Source: Agrostemma githago (Eukaryota > Streptophyta > Magnoliopsida > Caryophyllales > Caryophyllaceae). From it: a stretch of DNA of 64,000 nt. Shown piece by piece: positions 44,201-57,530 of this stretch; position 1 is the first letter of the stretch; each line of letters starts with the position of its first letter. The position numbers and the translations under genes are program-made. Under the pieces are notes generated by a model. The model saw only the letters and a program-made list of their open reading frames with translations. It was not told the origin of the DNA and made no database searches. Where the stretch lies: contig OY288242.1 in the NCBI GenBank assembly GCA_958450325.1, forward strand, positions 1,736,001 through 1,800,000, written 5' to 3'.

Positions 44201-47200
44201 ATGGGTTTGTGCTTCCATAGGTATTTATAAGGGCCACATTACTTTGGCCTTTCATATTACCTTACGTGTTTGATGCAGACACTTAGACATGGGAACCTTG
44301 GACACTTCATCTAGGTCAAAAAAAAAAAAGTATTTCGTGCCCAAAATCCGACTCTATGCTACACTTGTGTCAGTGTCACGTTTTAAATTAACTTAAGGGT
44401 CAAACCCTAGCAGGTTTACCAATTACTAGTCGTTTAAAACCTTGAAATTTTCTACGTTGAACAATTGAAGTGGGGTTTGAATGAAAATAATCAAGCTCGA
44501 CACCAAACTAGAACAAATAACAACTAACTTAAAAAGATCACTATCACTAACATGCAACATTCACCATTGGGTGGGAACATGTATCAAGGTTCCAACTACT
44601 CCTCTCTTGGGTGTGTAATGGCCACCCTACCCAAGTGGACAACCCACTCTCCTAATACTCCCTCTATTGTTTTTGAATTAGCCCCATGGGTGTAGTTTTA
44701 CCCTCACAAAAAATGGGAAATGGGGCTAATTCAAGAAAATGGAGGGAGTACACTTTAAGGGCATTACGATCAACGTAGACGTTCATGATCATCCTTATCC
44801 CACTCTTGTGAAGAGGATTTAAACCCATAACTAGCATGATTAATCAAGAGATTACACAGTCCGACAATCTAACCCAACTCCCATTGATGTTCAAGAATAA
44901 ATTAATCCCGAGACAAGCCCAATCACACAACTTACCAATGGGCAATAAGGAAGTCAGTCACATGCTTTAAGCATGCTAGGGCTCAATCGAACCTTTGTTA
45001 GAAAACTACGCACTTCTCATGATACTACTACGTAACACACATGATCCAACAATCATCATGGTTCTTAACATTATGCAAACAAGAATGGCTTTATGCAAAA
45101 CTGAGTCATAAAATGAATAATAATCAAAGGAATAACGAAACCAAGCATTAATATGAGCAAGGATTTTAATTAACATTTTTTTTCAAGCCAACATGAATGG
45201 CATGTCTTCCAAGTTAGTAAGAAAGATAGATGATGACTGATGGTAATGGGATGTTAAGGGTTAAAACTTAGAAATTTTTGAGGATCTTGAGTGTTAAGTT
45301 CTTGATGCAACTGAAAGTGAGGCTTAAACTCTAAAATGAGGGTTTTAGAGCATTTATAAAAAAATTTAAAACCTCAAATCAAAAAAATCTTTGAAATGAG
45401 TCCATCGGGCAGGATTATTCCCAACCAGGCAAGCTGTTGTAGGTGCCCGGTCAAACTGCCTGGTGGAAGAATCTCTTCTGCATGACCAGGCAGATGTTGA
45501 TTTCACCAGGTAGGACTCCTATGGTACCTGGCAAGCTGGTGTATTGCGGAAATGCCTTTGTACACTCTGTTGCCATCTTTCACCCAATTAACTCTTCCCG
45601 CTCCTTGGTTCGCCTTTGTAGTTCAGAGTCTACCCCTCCTACAACATAGAAGTAGAAAAAAGGAGAACCACACCTGGATAGTCGAAAACATATGTATCAA
45701 GCTCAAATTACCAATCACAACAGTTAGATGTTTTAGAGCTGAAATTAGGGATGTTGTATTGGAGCAAAATAGAGAGGAATAGAGGTTGGAAGTGACATGT
45801 TTTTTTTGTGGTCTCTAGTAGGAGCAGAAGTGTGCTTTTAACTAGTACTATATGATGCTCTGTCAAAAATATGTTATTCACTGGTTCAGGGTGTTTTGGA
45901 TCACTAATAGTTGTCGATGACGGTGGTGGATCCAAATATTATTTTTTTACTGGATCCTAGTTATATCAATGTTTATGTGCAGGGGCGGATCCAGGATCTA
46001 GATAAATCTTGGGCTAAATTTTATACGGAGTATAATGTAGTCGTAGATTTTTTATTTATTTTTTCAAAATTGGAAATAAATAAGATATAGACATATAGTG
46101 TTAACCCTAATACCCTATGAATATCGGTTTGAGAGTAAATGAGATAGAGTATCATTGACTTTGTAAATGATAAATTCGTTCGAAGTGTACTACTAGTCTA
46201 ATACGGAGTATTATGGTTTCGAGACATTTTTTTTCAAACAAATGTTACGGAGTAGTTTGCTAAGTCATTCTATGAATTTTTTTCTAAGTGCAACGCTACA
46301 AAAATTCATAAGTTAAACAAATACAATGCATACAAAGTATCATATTGCAACACCACCCAAAAACTTAAGACAAATTTTTGTTAGTTTATTTTTTAATACG
46401 GAATACGAAATAAAAATAAACATTCTAATCGTTCTTATAAATTATAGGAGTACATTGCTACTCATTTAAAATATGAATGTTCAGTTTCTTATACCTAAAT
46501 AATCTTGAGATAAATTACTTAAAACATTTTACTGGAAAAAAAATCTAAGATATAACTAATAGGCGAAAGTTATGAAAATATAAGATTAAATTAATAGAAG
46601 AAAGTTGAAATAAAAAATATTTAAAATGTTTTGTAGAGTTTTAAGTCCCATGAAACATTTTACTGGAAAAAAAAATCTAAGATATAACTAATAGGAGAAA
46701 GTTATGAAAATATAAGATTAAATTAATAGAAGAAAGTTGAAATTAAAAATATTTAAAATGTTTTGTAGAGTTTTAAGTCCCATGGATGTGTATATCAACA
46801 GCAGGGTTTGATCCCTTGCCATTTGCCTGGAAGACCATGTTCTTTACCACCAAGCAACTATAACTCATTTGTTTCAAATATGACAATTTTTATTTATCCT
46901 AAACTTTACTTGGGCTATAGCCCAGGCTGCCTTGCCCTCAATCCGCCCCTGTTTATGTGTTAGGATCGGGTTGGGTCAGCTCACTACCAAAATACAGGTT
47001 AAAAATACTACCTGGAGGCTGGAACCTCTTTGTTTAATTTACCGTTTTAAGAATTTCTTTTGTGTACTCCGTATTTAAACTTACTTGGTTCTATTTCCTA
47101 TAATGGTAGATTAACATGTATGTGATTTGACTAGTACCCCCTCTCATTTTTTTATAATGGCCCACATTGCTTCTATTGTCTTCTGTTGTTGGGTAATTCA

Positions 47201-50200
47201 TAGACCATAATCTTGGATGCTGTTTCTATTAATGCATTTAGGGACATGAAAGCACTACTGTGGGGTTAATGCTTGGTCTGGCAGCATCATACAGGGGCAC
47301 CATGGAGCCAACTGTGTTCAAGGTTATTCGTATTACTCTTAAGTGGAACTTATTGTGTTGTAATATATGGTTTCACTGTCCTATGGTAAATATCTTTGTG
47401 TATTGGACGTTTGAATACTTTCTTGTACTACTTATAAGCCATGACAATTGCACTTTCTGTGTGTAGATCAAGTTTGCACTTTGCATGACCAAAGGTTGTA
47501 GTTAAGGCGAGAGCGGAAGGACTTCTTAAGAAACTCGAAAGTCATGCACTTGAACTATATGAGATGCCTTTTAATTGAACCCAAGTTTCACCTTTCTTTG
47601 GCTTTGAAGTATATTAGAAACAAGGAAAATGAATATTAAGCCTTTCACTCCTTAAGTTGCAGAGTAGCAGCCGAATAATATTTATTACACAATATTTATT
47701 ACAGAATATCCACAAACAACTTGAGGAGTGTTGCATTTACCTTCCTCTTACCCTGTCATAGACGAGCATCATTAAGGAACCAAGTATAGTTGGCAATGAT
47801 TTTAGTCACAGTCAATTATTAAGCCAGACATAAAGGCCTCTGCAGACCCTGGAATTGTTGGATGCGAGTTATATAGTATTTACAAAAGGCGCGGGTGATA
47901 GAGTCAATTCTCTTAAATATATAGATTTGATTTTATGATGTGTTTCATCTGGTTCATAGTTATATTGGCCACACATGCGATAAATAGGATTCATTGGACC
48001 TTTTAACCATAGATTCTTCTATTTGGCCATCGTGCTCTGTTATGACCATGCTAAGATCTAATGTAACTGAAGAGTAATTGTTGTCTTTTTTGGGTTTGAG
48101 ATATGATGGTATAAAATAAAATGACTAGCTAAAATGTTTACAATTATACTGTGAAGTTATTGTCAGTCAATGCAATTCTTTATGTAATTTTCATTATGGG
48201 TCATTGAGTGACTATTTTTCTCTCCGACACAAAGGTAAGGTTGTTCGTTTGTGTACATCCAACCTTTCTGACCCTGCTATCGATGGTATCCTTTGCAATT
48301 TAGAGTAATGTGGTTGAAGAACTATCTTTGATTCAATATTTGTTGAAGACAATATGGCCATGTGCCCACGTCAAATTTCTGCAATGGAAGTCAAAGGAGC
48401 CCCTTGTTTGCGTGATTTACTTCGCTTCCTGTTTGGAGATTTAAGTTCCTTTCTATTGATGTTGATGGGTGTAGCTGCTGCTTATTTGTGTTCTTGCAGT
48501 CTTTCTATGTTCATTTACCAGCTCGTCATCCATCTTTGTTCCCAGAGCTTGAAGTTCCCACGCTTCTCCAGGTTGTTACTCTTGCCATCATATCTGCTAA
48601 ATTTTTATGTCGGCTACAATTATGATGCTCCTGATAATTTGGGCAAGTGAGACCATTTGATATTTTCTGCCTGATATAATATAATACGTTTATTTTACCC
48701 TCTTCGAAAGAAAGAAAAATCATTGTAAGATGGAAGAAAAAAGGTCTTTGTTTGATGCGAAAATTTAAATACTTGTATAAGACATACCTTGGGTTGAGAC
48801 TTATGGCTGTTGATTCGATTACAAATTCACTTACTCCTTCCTCGTTGATAATGAACTTTTAGAATTGAATTATGCCCTGCTTAGTTTTGTATTTTCTGTT
48901 AAAATGTTCCGTAACTTCAGTTACCATTGGCTACGCCTAAAAGATCGGTGTTCTTTCTTATCATTCTATTGGTCTTTATTTATTGTTTCTTACTTTTTTT
49001 TTGGTTCTTATTTATTCTCTTTGGATGCTACAGTCCGCCGCGTTGATGTCTGTTGGCCTCATATTTGAAGGATCTTCACATCCCCAAACAATGCAAATGC
49101 TTCTGGTACTGTATTTGTTTTTGCTTCTATAATTTGACCGGCTTGTCTGTATGATATGTGTTTCCTACTGCTGATTGTGTATTTATCTTTCTCATATGCT
49201 GGTATTTCTAGTCAATTTTGAAAATGACGATTGCTTTTATACAATATTGGTATTGCTCCATTGAACCCTGATTTAAACAGCCATTAAAAATTTGGATAAA
49301 GAATCTGTTGTAGCAATTGTTTTACGATTTCTGGAAAGTGGTAGCTTTTTCTTCATAATGTGAAACTATAGAAGGATGAGGAGAAGAAGACTGCGTTTAT
49401 TGTGTGAGCTTCTTGCTGTGGACACATATTCATAGTCCACTGTTGTTAGCTTCCGTGAAGTTATTTGACTTTTTGGTAGTGTTTTTGTGGGTTTAGGAGG
49501 TCACCTGTTTTGATCTAGAGAAGTTATATCATATGTATAATTTGGGTTTAGAAGTGGAATTCAAAGTTGGTATGGACAATTTTTAGCTGCTCTTGACGCG
49601 TTGATTGTATTTCAGGGTGAAATAGGCCGTAGAAGTGGCGGTGATAATGTGCTAGAAAGGGAAGGATATGCTCTTTCTGCTGGCTTTTCACTTGGCCTTA
49701 TTGCGTTGGGTATAGATTTGTTGAGTTATTTTTCTTTTTCTTTTTCTTTCTTGATTCCTCATTGAATGTGTGCAATTGATCACATGAATTTGATATTCTA
49801 GGTCATGGTGAGGATAAATTCGCCTTTATGGACACATTGGTTGATCGGTTGTTTCAGTATGCTGGTGAAAACTGTAATGTATGCTAGTGGTCTATTTTAT
49901 CTTTTTATTCTTCTTTATTTCAAGAACTGTTGATGACATTGGGTATTTAAATTGATAGTATTATCTTTATTTGTTAGGGAAATTCACTCTCGAAACTAGT
50001 GAACGATGAGAACTGCCGGGGTTCTGGTCAGGTATTCATTAAGCATCACTGGATGTTATGGAATACAATTATTCGTTTTGTTGCACAACTCGTTTAATTT
50101 TTGGAGCCATAGTTTCTGTCATTTGGCTCTTGTATATGACGGACTTAAGCACGATTGCCCTGAAAAATTTACACTATATTGTAAAGTAGTCAATGGCCTT

Positions 50201-53200
50201 TTTGGGTCATCCGGAAACAGTATATTCATGTTTGCATCTCAAGGGTGAAGCTGCGAGCATCGACACCATGGCCATAGGCTGGATTCTTTGACGTTGCTGC
50301 AGTTTTATTAACTTTTTGCTGAATGCAGGGTAATTAATGCTAATGTTTTTTTTGGGGTCAATGTCATAGATGCTGGATGGCGTTCCTGTCAACGTTGATG
50401 TAACTGCACCTGGAGCTATAATTGCTTTGTCTTTGATGTTTCTCAAGGTAAGCATTATACAGTTTGCATATATGCCATTAAATTATGATGGAATTATGAA
50501 AATTGGAAAAGGAGACACTTGCACCTCTTGTAAGCTATGAAAAATACATACCCCGTATATGTTTTGCCTAGAAGAGATGTAGGAAAAGCATTAGCCTAGT
50601 GGTAACCTTGCTTTTGTTCAAAGTCATTAACCTCAAATATACAATCATCTCATTTGAGTAGTAAGTACGTATATACATATATTTAACCTGATTTAGATTA
50701 GCTCTGTGCTTTTAAAATTTTAGATGAATACCCATTAGCCATTAATGTAGACGTTTTAAGATGTCCTTCACAGTACATTGACAAATTTTTTCAGACATGT
50801 TTTGGAATCTGAGCCTTTTTATTCTAACAATTTGGCAGTATAGTTAAAGTTTTCTAATAAAACCGTTGTATTTTATTTGGAACTCCGTGCTTCTACACAT
50901 GAACACATTATTACATACTTCCACTGAATAATACTCTGTATTGTTATGCACAACATTATACCCTAGATCGTGTGTTTTGTGTAAAGCTGGTGGTTTATAC
51001 ACATGAACCACTGTTTCAGCGGATATTTGTTGCCTTCTGGACCCTATGCTTGAAGTATAGTCTACTGTGTCAAAAAAGGAACTTTACGAAAGATAACTAC
51101 TGTGGCATTGTGCTGATATTTCTCAAAACGAGACTCTTGTTTTTTCAGACTGAATCAGAAGTGATCGTTTCCAGACTTTCCATTCCTTGTACAAATTTTG
51201 ACCTTCAATACTTGAGGCCCGACTTCATTATGCTTCGTGTCATAGCAAGGAACCTGATAATGTGGAGCAGGTTAGTTTCTCCCCATAAATCTTTTCATAT
51301 AATGTGCTGGTTGTGTTTTGGAAACTTAGTTGCGGGTTTATACTTTTGCAGGGTTAACCCTACCAAAGAATGGGTTGAATCTCAAATCCCCGAAATCGTC
51401 AAAAATAGTGTTGAAGCTCTCGGAGATGATATGATTGATATGGAGGGAGTAGATGAAGAGGCTGTTGTGCAGGCATATGTGAATATTGTCACTGGAGCTT
51501 GTATATCTCTTGGTAAGTTGCAAAGAGCTTTTGTTCGGAAAGACTTACAGATATGTTGTGAAGTATTTTTCTTGAGCAATGCCAGCCTTTTTATCTATAA
51601 ATGAATGTCTACATTATTTCTTGTATCCGGAATCTCTTAAATGGCTCTGGTAGAAATTCCATGGAGATGTCACTTGAAGGCCCTATGACAACGAGTAAGC
51701 AATTGCGGCAAGAACAGTGCTATATTCTTATATGCCCTCCAAGGCCTGATTTGTCTATGTAAATGCTCTCATAGTCTCCTGCATGTTTCTTCGACATTTT
51801 CATTTCTTCCGAGGTCACTGTTTTTGCAGGCAGAGGTATTAAAGTCTTAATAGTATCTGTCTTTTAATACACGAAGCTGCGGTTACTGGCTGTAGTGCTT
51901 TGTTCACAACTTTTTTAGGTTTTTAGGGCCTTTCACACTAATTAGAGAGCTGAAATTTTGTACTCTATTTCTTAATAGTACATGAGAAAACATGACGTGA
52001 GCATGTGCTTCAGGCAATGTCCTAGTTAGTAATGATGTGTATGAAGAAAGTCTCTTGGATGATATACATTGTGTCACAGTCCGTGACCATCATACATTGG
52101 TTGTTTGATAACACACATTAGCTACTAGCTAGTGTCGCTGCCTAGGTTAATTATATTCTGAAAGTTAACCAAAGAGGGGACATTACGTTGGTTCCTATAC
52201 TAATACGGTCATATTTCTTATACTAGTACGCTCATATGCTTGTGAAACAATAAGTTGTCCAGAGCTTTATCCCAGCACTGCAGGCAATAAAAATGTACTC
52301 CCTCCGGTCACTATTTTTTGACCCATTCCATTAAAATACTCTTCACATATTTATGAAACGGGGCGAAAAATAGTGACCGGAGAGAGTAATTGCTTTTCTA
52401 TATGTATACATATGTGTTGTTCCCTTCTGTGTAATTTTATTGTCCCATTCTTTCTAAATCCCATTTCTTATGTTTTATTGAAAGGTCTAAAATATGCTGG
52501 ATCAAGAAATGGCAATGCTCAGGAACTGCTGCACAGTTATGTTATATACTTTCTGAACGAGGTCTGTGTCCTGCCTGACTGATTTTTAACGTGCCAGTCA
52601 GTTCATTCTCAGTTACATATTCTAGCTGTGCAGATCAAACCAGTGTCTACTTCAGCTAGCCGTATGTTTCCTAGAGGGCTGTCAAAGTTTGTGGATAGGA
52701 GCACGTTGGAGATCTGCCTTCACCTTGCCGTCCTTTCCCTGGCTTTGGTTAGATTAAACTGGAACTATGACTACTTCCTTCACCTAGTTTTTAAATTTTT
52801 TGTGCATTTATGCTATTCGGTTTTGGAAGCAGGTCATGGCTGGTTCTGGAAATCTTCAGACATTGAGATTGCTGAGATTCCTCCGCAATAGGAACTCTTC
52901 CGACGGCCAAGCTAATTTTGGCATTCAGATGGCTGTAAGTTTTTAGTTGCAACAATTATGCCAAGCTAATTTACTTCCACTCATCTATTGGATTTGCATT
53001 TCTGTGGCAGTCCACGCCTTCTTTTCCACAACACACTTAAGTGTTGAATTAAGCTTTCACTTATGTGACTCTTAGGTGTCACAGGCACATGTACAGAAAC
53101 ACACATTCATTTCATTATGCTCTGACTTAAAAGGCCCCATTTGAAATTTCTCTCGCTGTTTTAGGTAAGTCTGGCAGTTGGCTTTCTATTTCTTGGGGGA

Positions 53201-56200
53201 GGAATGCGATCATTTTCTACCAGTAAAAGTTCTATCGCTGCGTTGCTAGCCACTCTTTATCCTCGTTTTCCTACTGGTCCGAATGATAACCGCTGCCACC
53301 TTCAGGTATAGAGGCACTAAGCAGAGTATAGTCTCGTCAACTAAATTAGCATGAACAAATATGATATGCCAAACACAGATGCATCTATGTGAAGCAGCTT
53401 TCTTTTTATATACTTCAGCAGGATTTGGCACCTTTGGGTGTAATCAGGAATGAGTGAATGACTGGAGATGAATGATCCAACCTTTATTGAATAATTTTTT
53501 TTACCTTCTCCTACAGTGATGATGATATTCTGCTGCTGAGATGTTTGATGTTGTCTTTCTTACAGGCATATAGGCATTTATATGTTCTTGCCACAGAAGC
53601 TCGGTGGATTCAAACAGTTGACGTTGACACAGGCTTGCCGGTGTATGCACCTCTTAATGTGACCATAAAAGAAACACGACATCATGCAGAGACAAGTTTT
53701 TGTGAGGTCACACCTTGCATTCTTCCTGAGCGTGCAATTGTAAGTTCCAGCATACCCTGAAGTCTTGTTGTTCTGAACATCGAAGTCTTTTAACTCTAAC
53801 CAACAACAACAACAATAACTTTGGGGTCAGCTAACATGAATCCTTCTCCGAAACTGTCAAGTCGTCTCCAATAAAACAGTCATATAAGAAGGCATAACAG
53901 TAGTAATAATAAGTAGAATAATAAAAATACACAATTTTGAGGTCAAAATAAAGTTAAAAAGTGTTGTGATTTTTTTTAAGAGTTGCAAGTTTCGAGTGAA
54001 AGGAGAAAAGTTTCGTAAAAAAAAATGATACTCCCTCCATTCCAATTAATTGTATACATTTGTGTAGTATATGTGAGCGATATTTTTATCGATTGGAACA
54101 AGGGAAGTACAGACTACAGAGTAGTAATAAAAATAAAAATAAAAAGATAAGCTATAGTTCTCCAATATCATCAACCACCAGTGTTTTCACCGTCCACGTC
54201 GTTCTATCAACGCCGTAGCTTCTCCCTTCCCAAGAAACCTCATATCGTTCTCAATCACTCTTATCCAAGTTCGTTTAGGTCTTACTCCACCCCTCACCAA
54301 CCTATGTGCACTCCATTCTCAAGCCTCCGTACCCGTGCATCCGTTGGCCTCCATCTCACATGTCCAAACCATCTTAACCTATTCTAACTGTAAAGTGTAA
54401 ATACATTAAAAATAAATCATACGGAGTATTATGATATGAAGTACTAAATTATTTACATTTGTTATCCAAAAGTCTTTTAAAAGGGGAATCTGAAATTTAC
54501 TACTTATATGATTTCGACCCTTTTCAAACTTACTACCGTTTATATTATAAGTATTATTTCAAAATTACTTGCATATATAAGGCATTTTCAAATTAAGGCA
54601 TTTTTTATCAAATTTGCTATAAGAATACATTCTTGATGAAAAAGTTTTTCCTGGCCATCTTGCTACCCAAATCCTTTAGCTTGACGGGACTTGTTCTGTG
54701 ATAGGGATGCTCTTCATGAGCGTTTTTGTAGCATATTGTTTAGATAATCAACTCTCTTTTCACCTAAAATATATTTTGGTAGCAAATTTTGATCAAAAGG
54801 TAATAATTTTGGGAAAATAAATAAATCTAAAAAGTAGTTATTTTGAACAAATTTTATATTATACGGAGTAGGCAGTATGTTTTATCTCCTAAAAATATTA
54901 AACTTTTTGACAAAATATAGTGGAAGTGTCATAATTACGATGGCTTAAAATCAAATGGAAAGAACGCTTTTCAAAGGAGTCATATAGACGGAGTATATGA
55001 AAGAAATTAAGGAAACTCTTTGTTATGATCAATATTCCATATTTTGGTTGATTTAATTTTTGTGTTTGTATAATGCTCTCATAAAACGCTGAAGTTCCTA
55101 CTGGGTTGATAAATTTTAAACTAAATCTCTTACATTAGCTTGTCTACATTTGTTGTTTGAACATTATTGTATCTTGCAGTTGAAGAGTGTTCGTGTTTGC
55201 GGTCCTCGGTATTGGTCTCAAGTCATAGAGCTTACTCCACAAGGTAACAGTCGAGATTTTATAGTTAAGAATGTTCACTGATAAGTTTAGATGATTTAAA
55301 CTTTGAGAGCTAATGTTTTCACATGCAGATAAACCTTGGTGGAATTTTGGCGACAAGAATCACCCATTTAATTCTGGTATTCTTTATATTAAACGAAAGG
55401 TTGGAGCATGTTCATATGTGGACGATCCTGTTGGATGCCAGTCACTATTATCACGAGCAATGAACAAGGTTCATTGTGACTTTTGTCTCATTATTTCTCC
55501 ATCTGCTGCTCTCCGCAATTTTTTTATTGTAAGCAGTTTATATAATCAATAAGGTTGATTTTCTGTTGCAGGCGTTTAGATTAAAAAGCACAACATATAG
55601 TTCTCCAAGTACTCCACATACTAAATCAGGTTCCAGTAATGTTGCTCAGTTGGTGAGTACATTTTCATCTGATCCTAGCTTGATAGCGTTTGCCCAGCAT
55701 TGTTGTGATTCTTCCTGGAACAACAGGTAAATATGGAATTGGAATTATGAATTGTTCATTTTTCTAGAACTGGCTGAACTTGTTTTGAGTATGAAGTGGC
55801 TGTCATTTTTACTATTCTCAATGCATTGTCGATTCTAAGATTTAGAAGAATGTAAAAAAAAGGGACATAAAATATCATACTTAGTTGCACTTGTGATGTA
55901 AGACTCCTATGGTAACTAGAATTCAGCATTAAAAAAATGGGATTGTATTAGTTCGCTGGTAATAATTTTTATTTTCTACTGTGAAGAATTGTATAATAAC
56001 ATACAAAAAACACTTTGCCGATAATATAATACTCTTGCTTAAATTGCAATACATCATGGCACTGTCTCGACATCATTTTGGCTCATTTTGAATATGGTAA
56101 GGCTGCGTATATCGGATTGGCCTTTACCTCGCGATTTTCAGGAGACCTCGAGGCATTAGGGTACTGTTGGTATTTGTGAATCAATACACACGATACTGTA

Positions 56201-57530
56201 TTCCAGAAATTTAGTTTCACTCTATTCCAGGGCATGTGTAAAATGTAATTCACGTGCTTTATATTTACGTCAAGGATAAGAATTGCTTTTTCTCAGGACG
56301 TATTTATCTGTAAAATGTCGTCAACGCACTTTGTACTTACATCGAGGATGAGAGCGCATATCTTTGGGCAATTTTATGCTTGTCTAAACTGATGATCTGT
56401 TCTTTTATTTGTTTGGGTGATAGGTCAGATGTTGATTTTCAGGAATTCTGCTTGCAAATTCTTTTCGAATGTGTTAGTAGAGATAGGCCAGCTCTTTTAC
56501 AGGTACACTTGTCTGTTTCCTTTTCTTCTATCAAGAAAATTGCTAGCCAGGAATAGGAAAGCTTTGGTTCAGCACATTGAAGTTCACCTTAACTGCCTTA
56601 ACTAAGCAATACCTGAACCTTGGAGTGCAACAGCACCGTGCTTAGAGATGGCAGAAGCTTTAATTACTTGCATTAAAATTATGCAGGTCTACATGTCTCT
56701 ATATACAATGATCAAAGCAATGACTGATCAGGTGACACAGGATGCGCCCAGGCTCTTTGATTCCCTCTCTGTGTCTAGTTTGAAGGTATTGTCTAAATGA
56801 AACACTGCACTTTGCTCTTCTCACCTGTAAAAGATTTAGTGTATTTATCGTAGTTTTGGAGAGTATGGAACCAAAAAATTCATTGAACTACTAGCTCCAT
56901 GGCTCCATCTCATTTATTTTGTCCCGTTTGACTTTTAAAATCGAGGATAGAGTAAATGGGGATGAAGGAAGTATACTTTTATGGTGATTTCTCTTATCGT
57001 TGTCCACGTTAAAGTTTTGTTGTCATTGTTGAGTACATGTTTGTTCCTCATTAACTGCAAAAGCATCAACTAAGGCAGGTTATGTTCATTTTCTCTAAAT
57101 TTAGCTTGTGGTGGCGTACAACGAGGCCTTGCTGAGAGGAAGACTAACCTCATCAACAGAAGGAATCATCCAACAAAAATTTCTAGGTTCTCTAAGGAAG
57201 AGAATTGAGGATCTTTTTGGACATTCTCACGTCGTGAAGTCGGATTTGCACAATTATCTGATATCTGGGAATTGGCCAAACGACGAGATGCAAGATCTAA
57301 AACGTTCTATTCTACTTTCATGGTATCTTCAGTGGTTTTGTGTACCTTCTCCATCTACATTGCAGGCTACCACAAATAAGATAAAGCACAAGACCAAAAC
57401 ATCCCAGTTTGCCCCTTTGCTGCGATTAGTGTTTCCGCGTACTCATATCAATGTGATTTCTGAGATCGATAAGTTACTGTCATCCGGTCGATTTGATGGA
57501 AGGGATTATCATGCTTATACTAGCCGGTAA
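32213..57530 (+). CDS. APC1: Anaphase-promoting complex subunit 1
   Basis: Thirty-seven exons with GT-AG introns join into one uninterrupted frame of about 1,824 aa. Exons: 32213-32442, 32988-33051, 33484-33568, 33846-34114, 34202-34304, 34393-34550, 35062-35249, 35328-35397, 37179-37346, 38426-38907, 39876-40335, 40569-40907, 41579-41662, 42380-42472, 42626-42685, 43516-43614, 43963-44103, 47242-47322, 48500-48571, 49034-49105, 49616-49709, 49802-49878, 49978-50031, 50370-50447, 51149-51270, 51352-51512, 52485-52561, 52634-52747, 52833-52934, 53165-53305, 53566-53739, 55180-55243, 55329-55468, 55572-55726, 56424-56502, 56687-56785, 57105-57530. The N-terminus (GEFKPMGLIAEALDG, YDYFLFDSEV) and beta-propeller blocks (TSIWPLPFGLLLQQA, SSHLILNDPLEEPQ) match plant APC1. 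Proteasome/cyclosome repeats are seen at about aa 985-1210 (ATHAGLLLALGLHGH, GHESTTVGLMLGLAASYRG). Scaffold of the nuclear APC/C ubiquitin ligase. Odd: eight prolines in exon 1. Intron 17 is 3.1 kb and transposon-loaded. Confidence 0.96.
32632..32841. mobile_element. Stowaway-like MITE in APC1 intron 1
   Basis: Ends TACTCCCTCCGATTTCCTAG and GGAACTCGGAGGGAGTA. Near copy of 16775-16978. Confidence 0.9.
35398..37178 (+). other. APC1 intron 8, 1.8 kb
   Basis: Contains repeat-like sequence but no element with clear ends. Near 35690-35820, self-related words such as GTGTCGGACAC recur. Confidence 0.4.
44656..44750. mobile_element. 95-bp Stowaway-like MITE in APC1 intron 17
   Basis: Ends TACTCCCTCTATTGTTTTTG and GAAAATGGAGGGAGTA; inner GAATTAGCCCCA pairs with TGGGGCTAATTC. 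Confidence 0.9.
45980..46951. mobile_element. hAT-like element in APC1 intron 17 (972 bp)
   Basis: Ends CAGGGGCGGATCCAGGA and TCAATCCGCCCCTG are inverted. Perfect 8-bp duplication TTTATGTG flanks it (45972-45979 and 46952-46959). The interior has no coding frame. It carries a 131-bp tandem duplication (46522-46784). Confidence 0.92.
46522..46784. repeat. 131/132-bp tandem duplication inside the hAT-like element
   Basis: Copies 46522-46652 and 46653-46784 begin AAACATTTTACTGGAAAAAA and end AAGTCCCATG, differing at only a few positions. Confidence 0.92.
52296..52388. mobile_element. 93-bp MITE in APC1 intron 26
   Basis: Ends TACTCCCTCCGGTCACTATT and AATAGTGACCGGAGAGAGTA form a near-perfect inverted pair. 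Related to 1867-1959. Confidence 0.9.
54029..54109. mobile_element. 81-bp Stowaway-like MITE in APC1 intron 31
   Basis: Ends TACTCCCTCCATTCCAAT and ATTGGAACAAGGGAAGTA are imperfect inverted repeats. Confidence 0.75.

Larger units (their letters stand above)
44104..47241 (+). other. APC1 intron 17, 3.1 kb, transposon-loaded
   Basis: Holds a small MITE (44656-44750), a hAT-like element (45980-46951) and unclassified repeat-like sequence between them, with a 12-A run at about 44318. Three isolated TACGGAGTA words lie inside the hAT-like element and a fourth at 47065. Confidence 0.6.

Noticed and set aside
46780..46870. tRNA-like words (GGGTTTGATCCC) within the hAT-like element
   Set aside because: Only a T-arm-like word is present. 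No acceptor stem, anticodon arm or A box could be fitted.
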